Source: Ascarosepion bandense
Taxonomy: Eukaryota; Mollusca; Cephalopoda; Sepiida; Sepiidae
Reading direction: 5' to 3'
Length of the DNA stretch: 64,000 nucleotides
Assembly: GCA_037127315.1 (NCBI GenBank)
Contig: JBBBDQ010000332.1
Span: 1,384,501-1,448,500 of the forward strand
Made by a program: the position numbers and the translations under genes. Every line of letters begins with the position of its first letter. The stretch's first letter is position 1. This document shows positions 9,397 through 19,924 of the stretch, piece after piece. The notes under the pieces are model-generated. The model searched no databases and was not told the origin of the DNA. It was given only the letters and a program-made list of their open reading frames with translations.

Positions 9397-9489
9397 CGGT
9401 TGACAAGTTACTTAGCGTTCATTAGAAATGTTTAGTAATGTTCTAAAGTGTTTGTAAAAAGAAGAGTTTCTCATGCTTTAACACGTTCA

Positions 9490-9775
9490 TGACCATGACA
9501 TTACAACATATAAAAAAAATCATTTTGGATAAGCAATTTGTTAAGTGTTATATTTGAAGCAAGAAAAAAATTTACAGTAATCTTTAGCAACACAGTTTTG
9601 CGGTTATTTTTTGTTACAACTCACACCCCTGAAGATGATATCGGAAGGAGATTGAAAGTACTTGGAAACATTGAGAAATGAATGATAATAACATCTGTCG
9701 ACGTTACTGCTCATTTCTGATATCTTTCAATTATAATGCGCGAAAGATAATCGGTGAGTATGAACAGATTTTATT
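9490..9775 (+). mobile_element. Dispersed repeat G
   Basis: Shares the blocks TTTACAGTAATCTTTAGCAA, GGAGATTGAAAGTACTTGG, ATTGAGAAATGAAT and CTTTCAATTATAATGCGCGA with the inverted copy at 62880-63110. No coding capacity. The class is unknown. Confidence 0.7.
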
Positions 9776-9842
9776 AAAAATAAGCGGACACAATGTTTGC
9801 ATTTTATTTAAGCTAACATGTTTAAATGAAAATTTGCTGCCT

Positions 9843-9844
<2 letters not shown>

Positions 9845-9890
<46 letters not shown>

Positions 9891-9891
9891 T
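9845..9891. repeat. (CA)n then TA
   Basis: About twenty CA units passing into ATATAT. Confidence 0.95.
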
Positions 9892-9929
9892 ATGGGAAAT
9901 GGAAAATAAATTCCGACAATGTGAGATAA

Positions 9930-10186
9930 AAAAATAAAATAAATATTTGAGAAAAACAAAATAGGCTTTATTGTGGCGTAGCCAACATTATAATGTTTCG
10001 GTTGTTATGACAATTATGAAGGTTTATGGTTTTAGTAGTGTGAAGTTTTTTTCAAAGGCCGTAACACCAAAAACTTCACACTAATAATAATATAAACCCT
10101 GATGATGGTTATTACAAACGAAACATTATAATGTTGGCTACTCCAAAATAAATCCATATCTTTTTCTCAAATATTTATTGTATTTT
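9930..10186. mobile_element. Foldback element 3
   Basis: An inverted repeat with arms of about 125 bases (9930-10057 and 10066-10186) and a very short loop. Near the middle of each arm is a GAAACATTATAATGTTGGCT segment. The right arm also has CTGATGA (10099-10105) and GAAAC (10120-10124). The palindrome CATTATAATG (10124-10133) followed by TT and GG matches the position of a hammerhead stem III and cut site. Stem II is imperfect, and the left arm has lost CTGATGA. Confidence 0.75.
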
Positions 10187-10190
10187 TTAA

Positions 10191-10210
10191 CACACACACA
10201 CACACACACA

Positions 10211-10269
<59 letters not shown>

Positions 10270-10270
10270 G
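10191..10270. repeat. (AC)n(TA)n compound microsatellite
   Basis: Two AC arrays split by one irregular unit, then TA. The TA part forms the tail of the SINE B that follows on the minus strand. Confidence 0.95.
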
Positions 10271-10425
10271 TCATCTGCAGACAGATCTGTTTCGATGTAT
10301 CACAACTCATCAGTACGGTTAGACATCTGAATGCTTTTAACCAGGATCGAAACCCGACCGAATTGACGTCAATTGGCGCTCGGTAGAAGAAGGCAGGCTT
10401 TTAGCGTGTTATGTGCAACATATTT
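10268..10425 (-). mobile_element. SINE family B, minus strand
   Basis: Begins at the (TA)n with GTCATCTGCAGACAGATCTG and reads back through AACCAGGATCGAAACCCGAC (complement of the B-box) to the start of the tRNA-like head. Same family as 795-1036. Confidence 0.85.
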
Positions 10426-10429
10426 CCTT

Positions 10430-11080
10430 TATGCATAAGGAAAGAAAGCTCATTATCCGTGATAAAACCGTTACGGATGTAAAGAGTGGGAAAACAAGAA
10501 TCAATACCGAATGTTGATGTCAGTTTCATGCCTCAACTGATCACATGTCCCTATGCATTTAGTGGGTTATATGTATATATCACTCGAAATCAATGGCTTT
10601 AACAACAAAGACTGTCTACGCTTAAAAATGTTTAATAACCACCATAATCCGCCACCAGCACTAACCTTTCAAAATATATTTTGAAAAAAATCCACCAAAC
10701 AAAATATACCTTAATTACAGTTGATAAAAAAACAGCATTAAGTTAAAACAACACTTTAAAATAAATAAAGTTTATCTATAGGTAAACCAGTGATAATTAC
10801 TTCATTCTTCCCTTAATAATGTTCAATCAATATAAGGCGTAAGAGCCACTCAAATAGAGTTTTACTAAAGGAGTTTGTTGTATGAGCAAAGAGTGTAAGA
10901 GATAAGAAGTACAAACATAGAAAATCATTATCAGAATTCATATATAAATGCAGACACGAAAACAAATTCCTTCTACGCTATGTACGACCACATAATCAAC
11001 AAAATCCATTAAATTAAATCTACTAAACTTTAATTCAACAACCAAAAAAATACAGCAAATAAAAATATAAATAAACAATA
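10430..11080. other. AT-rich interval, no feature recognised
   Basis: No gene, RNA or repeat family recognised. Confidence 0.5.
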
Positions 11081-11083
11081 TAA

Positions 11084-11124
<41 letters not shown>

Positions 11125-11128
11125 AAAG
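11084..11128. repeat. (GAAA)n microsatellite
   Basis: About ten GAAA units. Confidence 0.95.
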
Positions 11129-11499
11129 GTTATGGTTATAAATAACCCTAAACAAATGAATTAGGATGGGCAATAATTCGTTCGACAAGATTCCAACCAA
11201 TTTATTTACAGTACGTTCCTACAGATAGGTGCTAGGTTGAGTTTATACAATAGACCACACGAACACCACACTTAATGAAAATCGAACTCAATATCCTTTT
11301 GATTGTCTGTGAAATTAACTTGTGAACTATCACTGTTTGGTAGGCGCTGGGCCACGAAAAGGTTGCATGACATATAACGTGTGAATGCTTAATTGGCACA
11401 GAGTATAACTGGAATTAATACGTTTTGCTTCTTTTTGATATGGTTTGATTCGTTCGGAAGCGTCTGTACAAATGGCGGACGGGAAATCAGTACGAAATA

Positions 11500-13480
11500 A
11501 TGAAAAAAGAAAAAGAAAGTTCAAAAAAGAAGAGACAGCAAAGAATAAGCCAGTTGAGAAAAAAAAGCGAGAAAGGGAGAAGGATTAGAGAAAGAAACAA
11601 ACAAACAAAGAAAATAAATGAAAGAAATAGGGTAATAGAAAGAATGAAAATAAGTGAAAGAAAAACTAAGTAAAAGAAAAAATGAAGTGAAAGATTTAAG
11701 AATTGAGTAATAGAAAGAAATTAAGTAAAAGAAAAAATGAGTGAAAGAAATAGGGTAATAGAAAGAAAGAAAATAGGTGAAAGAAAAATTAAGTGAAAGA
11801 AAAATTAAGTGCAAGAAAAATTAAGTGAAAGAAAGAATAAGTGAAAGAAATAGAGAAATAGAAAGAAAGAAAATAAGTGAAAGAAATAGGGAAATAGAAA
11901 GGAAAATTAGGTGAAAGAAAGAATAAGTGAAAGAAATAAGTGAAGGAAAGAATAAGTGAGAGAAATAGAAAGAAAGAAAATAAGTGAAAGAAATAGGGAA
12001 ATAGAAAGAAAGAAAATAGGTGAAAGAAAAATTAAGTGAAAGAAAAATTAAGTGCAAGAAAGAATAAGTGAAAGAAATAAGTGAAGGAAAGAATAAGTGA
12101 AAGAAATAGAGAAATAGAAAGAAAGAAAATAAGTGAAAGAAATAGGGAAATAGAAAGAAAGAAAATAGGTGAAAGAAAAATTAAGTGAAAGAAAAATTAA
12201 GTGAAAGAAAGAATAAGTGAAAGAAATAGGGAAATAGAAAGAAAGAAAATAGGTGAAAGAAAAATTAAGTGAAAGAAAGAATAAGTGAAAGAAATAAGTG
12301 AAAGAAAGAATAAGTGAAAGAAATAGGGAAATAGAAAGAAAGAAAATAAGTGAAAGAATTAGGGAAATAGAAAGAAAGAAAATAGGTGAAAGAAAAATTA
12401 AGTGAAAGAAAGAATAAGTGAAAGAAATAGGGAAATAGAAAGAAAGAAAATAGGTGAAAGAAAAATTAAGTGAAAGAAAGAATAAGTGAAAGAAATAAGT
12501 GAAAGAAAGAATAAGTGAAAGAAATAGGGAAATAGAAAGAAAGAAAATAAGTGAAAGAATTAGGGAAATAGAAAGAAAGAAAATAGGTGAAAGAAAAATT
12601 AAGTGAAAGAACGAATAAGTGAAAGAAATAAGTGAAAGAAAGAATAAGTGAAAGAAATAGGGAAATAGAAAGAAAGAAAATAAGTGAAAGAAATAGGGAA
12701 ATAGAAAGAAAGAAAATAGGTGAAAGAAATAGGGAAATAGAAAGAAAGAAAATAGGTGACAGAAAAATTAAGGGAAAGAAAAATTAAGTGAAAGAAAAAT
12801 TAAGTGAAAGAACGAATAAGTGAAAGAAATAGGGAATAGAAAGAAAGAAAATAGGTGAAAGAAAAATTAAGTGAAAGAAAAATTAAGTGAAAGAACGAAT
12901 AAGTGAAAGAAATAGGGAAATAAAGAAAGAAAGAAAATGAGGTGAAAGAAAAATTAAGTGAAAGAAAAATTAAGTGAAAGAAAGAATAAGTGAAAGAAAA
13001 ATTAAGTGAAAGAAAGAATAAGTGAAAGAAATAAGTGAAAGAAAGAATAAGTGAAAGAAATAGGGAAATAGAAAGAAAGAATTTAAGTGAAAGAATTAGG
13101 GAAATAGAAAGAAAGAAAATAGGTGAAAGAAAAATTAAGTGAAAGAAAAATTAAGTGAATGAAAGAATAAGTGAAAGAAATAAGGAAATAGAAAGAAAAA
13201 TTAAGTGAAAGAAAGAATAAGTGAAAGAAATAAGTGAAAGAAAGAATAAGTGGAAAAAATAGGGTAATAGAAAGAAAGAAAATAAGTGAAAGAAAAATTT
13301 AGTGAAAGAAAGAATAAGTGAAAGAAATAAGGAAATAGAAAGAAAGAAAGTGAAAGAAAGATTAAGTGAAAGAAAGAAAAATTGAGTAACAGAAAGAAAT
13401 TAAGTGAAAGAAAGAATAAATGAAAAAAATGAGTGAAAGAAAAAAGTAATGAAAAAAAGCTGGAAATGACAGAAAGAAAA
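11500..13480. repeat. Two-kilobase GAAAG-type minisatellite
   Basis: Built of variants of AAGTGAAAGAAA, GGGAAATAGAAAGAAAG and GGTGAAAGAAAAATTAAG. Purine-rich and almost C-free on the plus strand. A distinctive variant, GAATTAGGGAAATAG, recurs 201 bases apart (12356, 12557), showing a higher-order period. Open frames are repeat artefacts. Confidence 0.95.
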
Positions 13481-13549
13481 GTAAATTATAAAACGCAGAG
13501 AGAAAGAAATTCAAACAAAAAAAAAGTTAGAAAAAAGTAAAGGAAATTT

Positions 13550-13857
13550 TTTTTTTTAATCTTATCACCCCAAGCAAGACGATAACACCACTGATGCGCA
13601 GGGGGCTACGTAAGAGTAAAAAGATTGGAAAAAGAGAAAGCCGGTAACCACATCCTAACCAGGAAACAAGGGATGAGCCTCTTTATCTGTTCAATAGACG
13701 TGGGTGGAGTCTGAACCGGGCGATAGTTTAGTCTATCTACTCCAATTGAAAAAGAAAAAAAAGGAAGAAAAGAGTGAAAAGATTGGAAAAAGAGAAAGCC
13801 GGTAACCACATCCTAACCAGGAAACAAGGGATGAGCCTCTTCACCTGTTCAATAGAA
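13550..13857 (-). mobile_element. Repeat D, two units
   Basis: The LINE-like tail is at 13550-13615, with the hairpin diverged (GACGATAACACC), followed by two internal blocks at about 13620-13745 and 13780-13857. The second ends abruptly at TTCAATAGA. Confidence 0.8.
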
Positions 13858-13930
13858 TAATTATCTATATTGCAGTTTCATGAGTGAAAAATGAAGAAAA
13901 TTTGGGGCGATTCGGACGTGTTCAATAAAG
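13858..13930. mobile_element. Fragment homologous to the centre of the Tc1-like MITE
   Basis: TCTATATTGCAGTTTCATGA and GAAGAAAATTTGGGGCGATT closely match 37300-37360 inside the MITE at 37124-37509. No terminal repeats are visible here. Confidence 0.55.
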
Positions 13931-14570
13931 ACAAAATAAATAAAATAAGGCAAGTAAAAAAGAATAAAGAGCGAAATCGTAACAAATAGGAAAATAAAAA
14001 ACAACGCAACCATAATTTAAAATGAATCCCCCAAAAAATAATGAAATGCAGTTATAGAAAATAAAAATGAAATTTATAATATTCCAGCAAAAACAAATAA
14101 AAAAATCAACTGAGTACGAATTCAAAAAGTTTCAAAACAAGAAAAATATATAACGAAGGAAGTTGGAAAGAAAGAATGAAAAAAGAAATTTTGATATATC
14201 GTCAATAAAGAGAAAAAGAAGAAAAAAAACATAGCGTGCTTCAAACGACAGATGAAGAGAATTAGTCGTCTGTCTACTCTACTGCGACGTTTAGAAGTAT
14301 AGAATTTGAAGTATAGATTCGGACCTTACAATAGCGTCAGGTCGATCCACCTGCAATTGGTCTGTCGGTCGTGTCTCACAGAGCGGAATCAGGCGAGAAC
14401 CAAAATAAACCGTTCACCTCCAGAATAAACTCAGTTGTGTGTGAATACGACTAATTAAGTATGCTTCTAAATACGTCTACGCCAGCCCTGTAGCGCGTGC
14501 AAGTCAATCTTTACATGATCAACCGGCAGAACTGCAAGAAACGCATATAGACACTGACGAAATTAAAACT
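13930..14570. other. Interval without recognised gene
   Basis: A-rich to 14230, then about 300 bases of ordinary composition with CpGs (14240-14540). Nothing recognised. Confidence 0.45.
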
Positions 14571-14574
14571 CTCA

Positions 14575-14591
14575 CTCTCTCTCTCTCTCGC

Positions 14592-14640
<49 letters not shown>
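14575..14640. repeat. (CT)n(TA)n(GA)n self-complementary microsatellite
   Basis: The CT tract, TA core and GA tract are mutually complementary, so the whole block is one large imperfect palindrome able to form a hairpin or cruciform. Confidence 0.9.
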
Positions 14641-14643
<3 letters not shown>

Positions 14644-15014
14644 GACAGACTGATAGACAGAGAAGGATCAGAACGGTGCTTTATTTTTTATTGACAAATA
14701 TAATTGGCTTTCATTTCAAATGAAACATTGCTCACGGCATCCTATTAATTATGTGATAACAATGAGCTTTTCCTAAGATTAGCTAGCAAAAAACTCAAAT
14801 AAAATCTGACCCAGAAGTTTCATTCAACTCCAGAAATAAGCAGTTCATGTTTTACATAATAATCTTCCCAAAGAGCAAGGTTAGCGATGCTAGCAATTTA
14901 CATCTGCCAACCCGTAAAGTGTTTTCTTTAAGCTAAAATGTGAAAATACTTGACTTTGTAAAAAAATTATCACGTGCCAAGAAAGAATGTTTTAGACAGC
15001 ACATTAATTTCTTT

Positions 15015-15600
15015 ATAGTCTTCTTTCATATACCACACTTCTTCAGAGATCATGGTCCTACACAACTTTCTATCCTGTTTTAGTTCTAAGTAGCGTTTGG
15101 CTTCTTTTTATGCCATATTCGCCCAGTTTATTTTGCTATTCTTTCACCTGTATCTTCACTTAACCCTTTGAATATTTGTTGGGTGATATTTCTTTTATAT
15201 ACATATGCTTTTCTCTCTTTATGTGTCATACGTCTTTGAAGATCATGGCTTTCCACAATTTCCTATGCTTCGTAACTCTAAGTAGCCTTTGGCTCTTTTT
15301 TATACCAGTTCTGTCATCTGTTTACACAAGCTGAATATGTAAGTTGCTAACTCTTTCCTTTTTGCTTCTCTTGCCTTAAATATTTCCTGTGAGTGCCAAA
15401 TTCTCCGAACCATCTTAGTCTTTGGAAAGCATATTTTGCTATCTCAGTTCGCCTGCCGTACTTTTTGTCTTTTGTTAAAATACTTCCGAGAGATTTACAT
15501 TCTTTTACTTGCTTGATTTTGGAATCAACAATTTGTAATTTTCATGTTTGGTTCTTCTTTTTCTATCAGCAATACATTTTGTGGTTTTACAATTGATGCT
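15015..15600 (-). pseudogene. RTE-like LINE, degraded 3' pieces, partly duplicated
   Basis: Two minus-strand stretches (about 15015-15180 and 15220-15600) start from the same 3'-terminal sequence (GAAGATCATGG and its variants, which elsewhere encodes the end of the ORF). They run toward the RT region with an internal deletion. Frames are shattered. Recognisable only by comparison with 18405-18787 and 57661-58455. Confidence 0.6.
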
Positions 15601-15639
15601 TAGTTCTTTCTTTTTGTTTTTTTTTTTTTCAGTACAATC

Positions 15640-15835
15640 ACCGAAGTTAAGCAACATCAGGCCTGGTTAGTAACTAGATTGATGACCGTTTTGCAATAAC
15701 AGGTGTTGTACGCTTATAGATACAAGTGGTGTAATGGATAATGAATTGTTAATTGGAGAGCCAAGCTTCAATTTTCGCTGTGTAAGTTACGTTCACCTAC
15801 GAGCAAATACCAATATTATCTAAAAAATGTTGCAA
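15640..15835 (+). mobile_element. 5S-tRNA composite SINE
   Basis: 5S-like sequence (AATCACCGAAGTTAAGCAAC, then a GGCCTGGTTAGTAACTAGAT-type segment and a CAGGTGTTGTACGCTT end) is followed within about 12 bases by the family A tRNA-like head: GTGGTGTAATGGATA, GAGCCAAGCTTCAATTTTCG, and the GTTCACCTACGAGCAAATACC-type body. The same join occurs at 44049 and 61735. Confidence 0.75.
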
Positions 15836-15959
15836 TCTGAAAATACTTTCTAGCTTTAAATAACTTGCGAAAGATTGATTATCCATAAAAACAATCATCA
15901 TGTAAATAACCATGGATTCAGAAAAGTTTACTTACATCAGTTGGTCAATAGCAATTCTG

Positions 15960-16161
15960 TGAAAATATTATTATTAGTATTGTCTTCTTTTCCTTATTCC
16001 TCATCTTATTATTATTATTACTATTATTCTATTATTATTGTCCTCTTCTTCTTTCTATTCTTCTTTTCCTTATTCTTCTTCTTCTTCTTCATATTATTAT
16101 TATTATTATTATTATTATTTTATTATTATTGTCCTCTTCTTTTTCTTCTTCTTCTTCTTCC

Positions 16162-16198
<37 letters not shown>

Positions 16199-16205
16199 TC
16201 ATTTT
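15960..16205. repeat. Mixed (ATT)n/(TTC)n tract
   Basis: Alternating TTA and TTC arrays. It lies at the 3' side of the minus-strand LINE fragment that follows, and is plausibly its expanded simple-repeat tail. Confidence 0.9.
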
Positions 16206-16768
16206 TCATCATATTTCGATTTCTGCTTTGGTCTCACAACCAACCAAGTCTGCGGGGAGGCCTAAAGAAGGTCGTGGCGTGTTGTTATGGCTCCATTTCA
16301 TGTTTTTCTATCTTCCCTATCATCCCCAGCATTACATAGATAAAGTTTTCCTTAGTGTGTGGGCTGTACTTAATAAGACAATTTTTTGTATATCTCTTAA
16401 GCTGGGGTTTCCAGGGATTCTTTCAATGTGTTGTTTTGTTCCATTTTTTATCATTCCAAGTGCACCTACTATCACTGGCACAACTCTTGTTTTCAATTTC
16501 CACATTTTTTCTATTTCAATTTCCAGGTCTTTATATTTTGACAGTTTTTCAAATTCCTTGATTGCTATGTTACAATCCGCTGGACAAGCCATATCAATTA
16601 ATAGACAAGTTTTCTCCTTCTGGTTTTTAACAATAATGTCTGGCCTGTTTGCTTCAATTTTTCTGTCTGTGTAGATGGTGTAATCCCATAGAATGGTTAC
16701 ATCTTCTATTTCTGTAACCGGTGCTGGGTGATATTCATACCAGTGTTTAAATTCAACCTGGTATAGTC
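16206..16768 (-). pseudogene. R2/R4-like LINE: C-terminal restriction-like endonuclease domain
   Basis: A minus-strand frame stays open for about 143 codons, from about 16765 to a stop near 16335. It begins after the element's zinc-finger region with FKHWYEYHPAPVTE, and continues through WDYTIYTDRKIEANRPDIIV and KTCLLIDMACPADCNIAI. The chain PD...LLIDMA fits the PD-(D/E)xK type endonuclease of R2/R4/Dong/Rex6-class non-LTR elements, which nicks the target to prime reverse transcription. The last third is KYKDLEIEIEKMWK followed by VPVIVGALGMIK. The upstream RT is missing, so this is a 5'-truncated copy. The absence of stops suggests it is fairly recent. The exact clade is uncertain. Confidence 0.8.
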
Positions 16769-16894
16769 ATTTGTTTTTTCATCGTAAAATGATTACGCAA
16801 ATTGTGCAAAAATGCGATTCGAGTCTAACGATTAACAACAGGATTGTAGTTGACATTCACTTATTCCGAAGCAACGTATGAACTTTTCTTTTCA

Positions 16895-17178
16895 TATACA
16901 GTCTCCTCTAAAAATATTGGAATTCCAAGACCAATTTCTTTTGTGTTTCTTGTTCACTAAAGACAGTTGGGCTTAAGATCACATGATGAATATGAGAGAA
17001 AAGTTTAGAATTTCAGCTTTTATTTACTACTATTTGCATTTATATATATTAAACAACCTAGAGCATACCACCTTTTATTTGAACCTATCTATTTTTCAAG
17101 TAAGCAAAATTATTAGAACTCATGACTGACAGGTGTTTCTTGTTGAGCAGGTGTTGCTTTTAAAATTTTAAACATTAA
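16895..17178 (+). pseudogene. Tc1-like transposon remnant, 5' part
   Basis: Begins with a Tc1-type end (CAGTCTCCTCTAAAAATATT) and non-coding 5' sequence. It is interrupted at TTAA (17175-17178) by the MITE that follows. Confidence 0.6.
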
Positions 17179-17400
17179 CCCTCTAGGGCCATTCGTATCA
17201 TATTTGATACAGTATTTCCCTATAAGGAAACATTTGGTATTTCCCTATAAGGAAACATTTGGTATTCATTGACTGAGCAGTCAGTACTGCTTTCATTTGA
17301 AATTTATAAGATATTTCTCTTTAAAAATTTGTCAGGAAAATATTTCTTTCAAGGCTTGTTTTCATACTGTATCAAATATGATACGAATGGCCCTAGAGGG
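17179..17400. mobile_element. piggyBac-type MITE, 222 bp
   Basis: Flanked on both sides by TTAA (17175-17178 and 17401-17404), the piggyBac target duplication. Its terminal inverted repeats are 37 bases and identical, beginning CCCTCTAGGGCCATTCGTAT and ending ATACAGTAT. Inside, a 25-base segment (TTTCCCTATAAGGAAACATT...) is duplicated in tandem. It has no coding capacity, so it would be non-autonomous. TIR identity suggests recent movement. Confidence 0.88.
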
Positions 17401-17404
17401 TTAA

Positions 17405-17866
17405 AGAACTATGCATGACCACTCTTGTTTTTAACATTGGGTTTCACCTGCAATGGCTGCATTTCTTGTTAAAAAGAATAAACCAACAACAAAACGAGTG
17501 AGCTGTATATGGGAGAAAAGCAAGCCATTTTGAAATCGAGAAAAGAAGAACAATTGATTAGACCTATTGTACAAACATAAAGCATAGATAAAACATTAAT
17601 TTGTAATGTCCTGAAAAATAAAAATAAAAAAGTACTAGTGTACTGAACAACGGACATAAAACAGGTCAGCCAAGGAAAGCAACAAGAGGGAAGTTTTCAC
17701 TATTCACCGTTTGAAGAAGACTTCAATAGCAGAAATATAGAGGCCATACTACAAGACACAAACCCCATATCATCAGTAAGAATCGGAAAGTCAGTTTGGA
17801 ATTAGTAAGGAACTACAGGGATGAGCGAGAAAAGAGCTGGAAGAAACTTCTATGGACTAATTTTTT
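17405..17866 (+). pseudogene. Tc1-like transposon remnant, transposase N-terminal region
   Basis: Resumes after the MITE. Broken frames give a helix-turn-helix-like start, then NGHKTGQPRKATRGK (a GRPRK-type hook motif between the two DNA-binding subdomains) and RNYRDERE. Multiple stops and frameshifts. No DDE catalytic core is present. Ends near 17866, where a LINE-tail fragment (CATTTCACCCCAAGCAAGG) follows. Confidence 0.6.
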
Positions 17867-18404
17867 AAAATCATTTCACCCCAAGCAAGGAGCCACACAA
17901 GAGAGAAAGTTTTAGACAGAAGGAGAGAAAGACGAACCAACTACAGGAAGTGAAAGAGAAAGAGCGAGAGAAGGATGTGAACACAGGAGGGAAGACAGTT
18001 GTGAAGGCAGGGAGAAAGAAAAAGAACAAGATACACGGAGTGATGTAGAAAGGGCCGGAGTTAATTACAATTTTCTGTACCTGATTTTCTTACTTAAATA
18101 ATACGTTTTTCAGTTCCTATTATTGTTAATTCAAATTACGAAATTTGAGGTGCCTGCATGTAAAATATTTCAAATAAAAATTTATATTTAATTTTTTTTA
18201 ATATTTTCAAATCGAGTATGATATACCCATGGTGATTAGTCGTGTAACTTTAATTCAGGGTTAGTGTTCCAAGGTTCAATTCTGCCTAACTTTTGATTCT
18301 GTACATCGGGAAACATAGAAAAGATGATGCTGGCACATGGAATCGTCCTTGATACAGTAAGTGCCGTAATGATGCGATACATAATACCATATCTTTGGTT
18401 AGAT

Positions 18405-18787
18405 CCCCAGACTTCTTCTTCTTCTTCTTCTATGTGCCCTGTCCCTTCAGGACGTAGGCGATCATGGATCTCCACGTCTCCCTATCCCTTGTGGCTCTTA
18501 GTATGTTTGCTCCTGTTGCTCCTGGCAACCTCCGTTCCGTCATCCACCTGATCAGACTCTGCAGATATGTTATCCGCTGCCTTCCTCTGTCTCTCCTTCC
18601 TTCTATCTGACCAGTCAGTATCAGGTTCTCCAGGCTCTCCTTCCTCATTGCATGTCCCAGGAACTTCAGTTGTCTCTTCCTGATGCTCAGCATCAATTTC
18701 CTTTTTGTTGCCATTCTTTCTAACACTTCGTCGTTGCTTGTATGCTCAGTCCACGATATCCGTAGTATCCTTCTGTAGAACCACATT
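18405..18787 (-). pseudogene. RTE-like LINE, 3' end with (GAA)n tail
   Basis: A minus-strand frame open for 118 codons encodes MWFYRRILRISWTEHTSNDE, RQLKFLGHAMRKESLENLIL, EGRRDRGRQRITYL, and ends with LRATRDRETWRSMIAYVLKG. This is the C-terminal tail of an RTE-like LINE polyprotein, ending in (GAA)n near 18415-18430, the expected 3' simple repeat. The RT active-site region is absent because of 5' truncation at about 18787. The intact frame makes it one of the younger copies in the window. Confidence 0.85.
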
Positions 18788-18959
18788 TCGGGACAGAGAC
18801 ACTAATTTCTTCGATAAGCAGGAATCTTCCATTGTTACAAACTTACACATTCTTTGTTATTCCTTGATACTTCCGGCTTGATACTTCCGGCTTGATACTT
18901 CTGGCTTGATACTTGAGAAGATTCTTCGACGAATATCATCATTTGGGTTTTACTATAAC

Positions 18960-19370
18960 ACTAAAATTCTCAAGTCGGTATCCTTCAAAAGTTGACATAT
19001 ATCGACGATGCAGATTATTTAGCTATCACTGCAGGCATCATTACCAATGCTTCAGTTCTCCTACATCATTTAGAAAATGTTGCCAATAATGTTGAACTCA
19101 ATGTCAATTCCTCTAAAACTAAATTCATAGGCTTCAATTAGTAAGGCTTGACACAAACTGCCACAGGTGATTCAATAAAATCTGTCGATTTTTTACACGC
19201 CTAGGAAACGAGATAAATTCTATTGAAAAGTTTGTGAAAATTCATATAGCTAAATCCTGGGCGACCTTGAATAAAATGGATGTAATCTGGAAATCTGATC
19301 TACCAGACAACCTCAATCTAGAAATCTGATCTACCAGACAACCTCAAGCAGAGATACTGTCAAGCCACTT
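18960..19370 (+). pseudogene. Reverse transcriptase fragment of a different LINE
   Basis: The plus strand encodes LTYIDDADYLAITAGIIT. This is the RT catalytic box, with YIDD in place of the usual YADD, and its flank, followed by ASVLLHHLENVANNVELNVN and SSKTKFIGFN, a stop, and later a KSWATLNKMDVIWKSDLPDN-like thumb segment. The order matches palm-to-thumb of a LINE RT, but the sequence differs from the RTE-like family above. A 31-base tandem duplication (GAAATCTGATCTACCAGACA, at 19290 and 19321) and stops mark decay. Confidence 0.7.
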
Positions 19371-19371
19371 T

Positions 19372-19655
19372 AGTCAGTTAAGCGCCATACGTGAAACACG
19401 CTTTGGGCGATCATGTCTCGAAAGAGACATGACTGACTAAGCAGAAGATTATCCCGCAGTAGGTTGCCATTGCTTTCTGCGGTAGACTGGTTGCCAGCCA
19501 AGGCTATAGAACGCAATCTGTCCTGTTATTTAAACCATAACTGGAAGGAAGAGATGGATTAATACCTTTCCCAAGGGTATTTGTGTGTAAGTGAATGCAA
19601 TGAATTCAACTGGAATTCGAACTCGGTTCCCCGATTTCTCGTTCCGAACGTGGTG
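19372..19655 (-). mobile_element. SINE family A, nearly full length
   Basis: The minus strand contains the full body: the TTCGAATTCCAGTTGAATTC-type B-box zone, CTTACACACAAATACCC, ATTAATCCATCTCTTCC, GGTTGCCAGTCTACCGC equivalents, and the hairpin CATGTCTCTTTCGAGACATG. The head is slightly damaged. Confidence 0.85.
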
Positions 19656-19842
19656 TTAATGTATGGTGCAGCAGTTTATCAAACCTGAGTGTGTTATTCA
19701 AAGCCAAAATGTATTTTGGATTGGAAGAATAATCATTTTTGGCGAGTTAATATGGCATTTACATTTTTTTAGAATAACGATTATTTTTCCAGATACACGT
19801 TTTACTGTTTAACCCATGACTTGGTGGTAGGATAAATTCATA

Positions 19843-19917
19843 ATCTTCCAAAGGGTATTTGCGCGTAAGAGAATGTAAAGAATCCGACTGGAATTCGATC
19901 ACAGCCCCTCAATTTTT
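19843..19917 (-). mobile_element. SINE family A, head-proximal fragment
   Basis: About 75 bases matching the B-box to CAAATACCC portion in reverse orientation. Confidence 0.6.
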
Positions 19918-19924
19918 CATTTTT

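Noticed and set aside
11500..13480. CRISPR-like array
   Set aside because: Units have no constant repeat with unique spacers. It is a simple purine minisatellite in a eukaryotic context.
18225..18330. tRNA-like head near GGTGATTAGTCGTG...GGTTCAATTCTGCC
   Set aside because: Only weak A/B-box similarity and no second copy found in the window.
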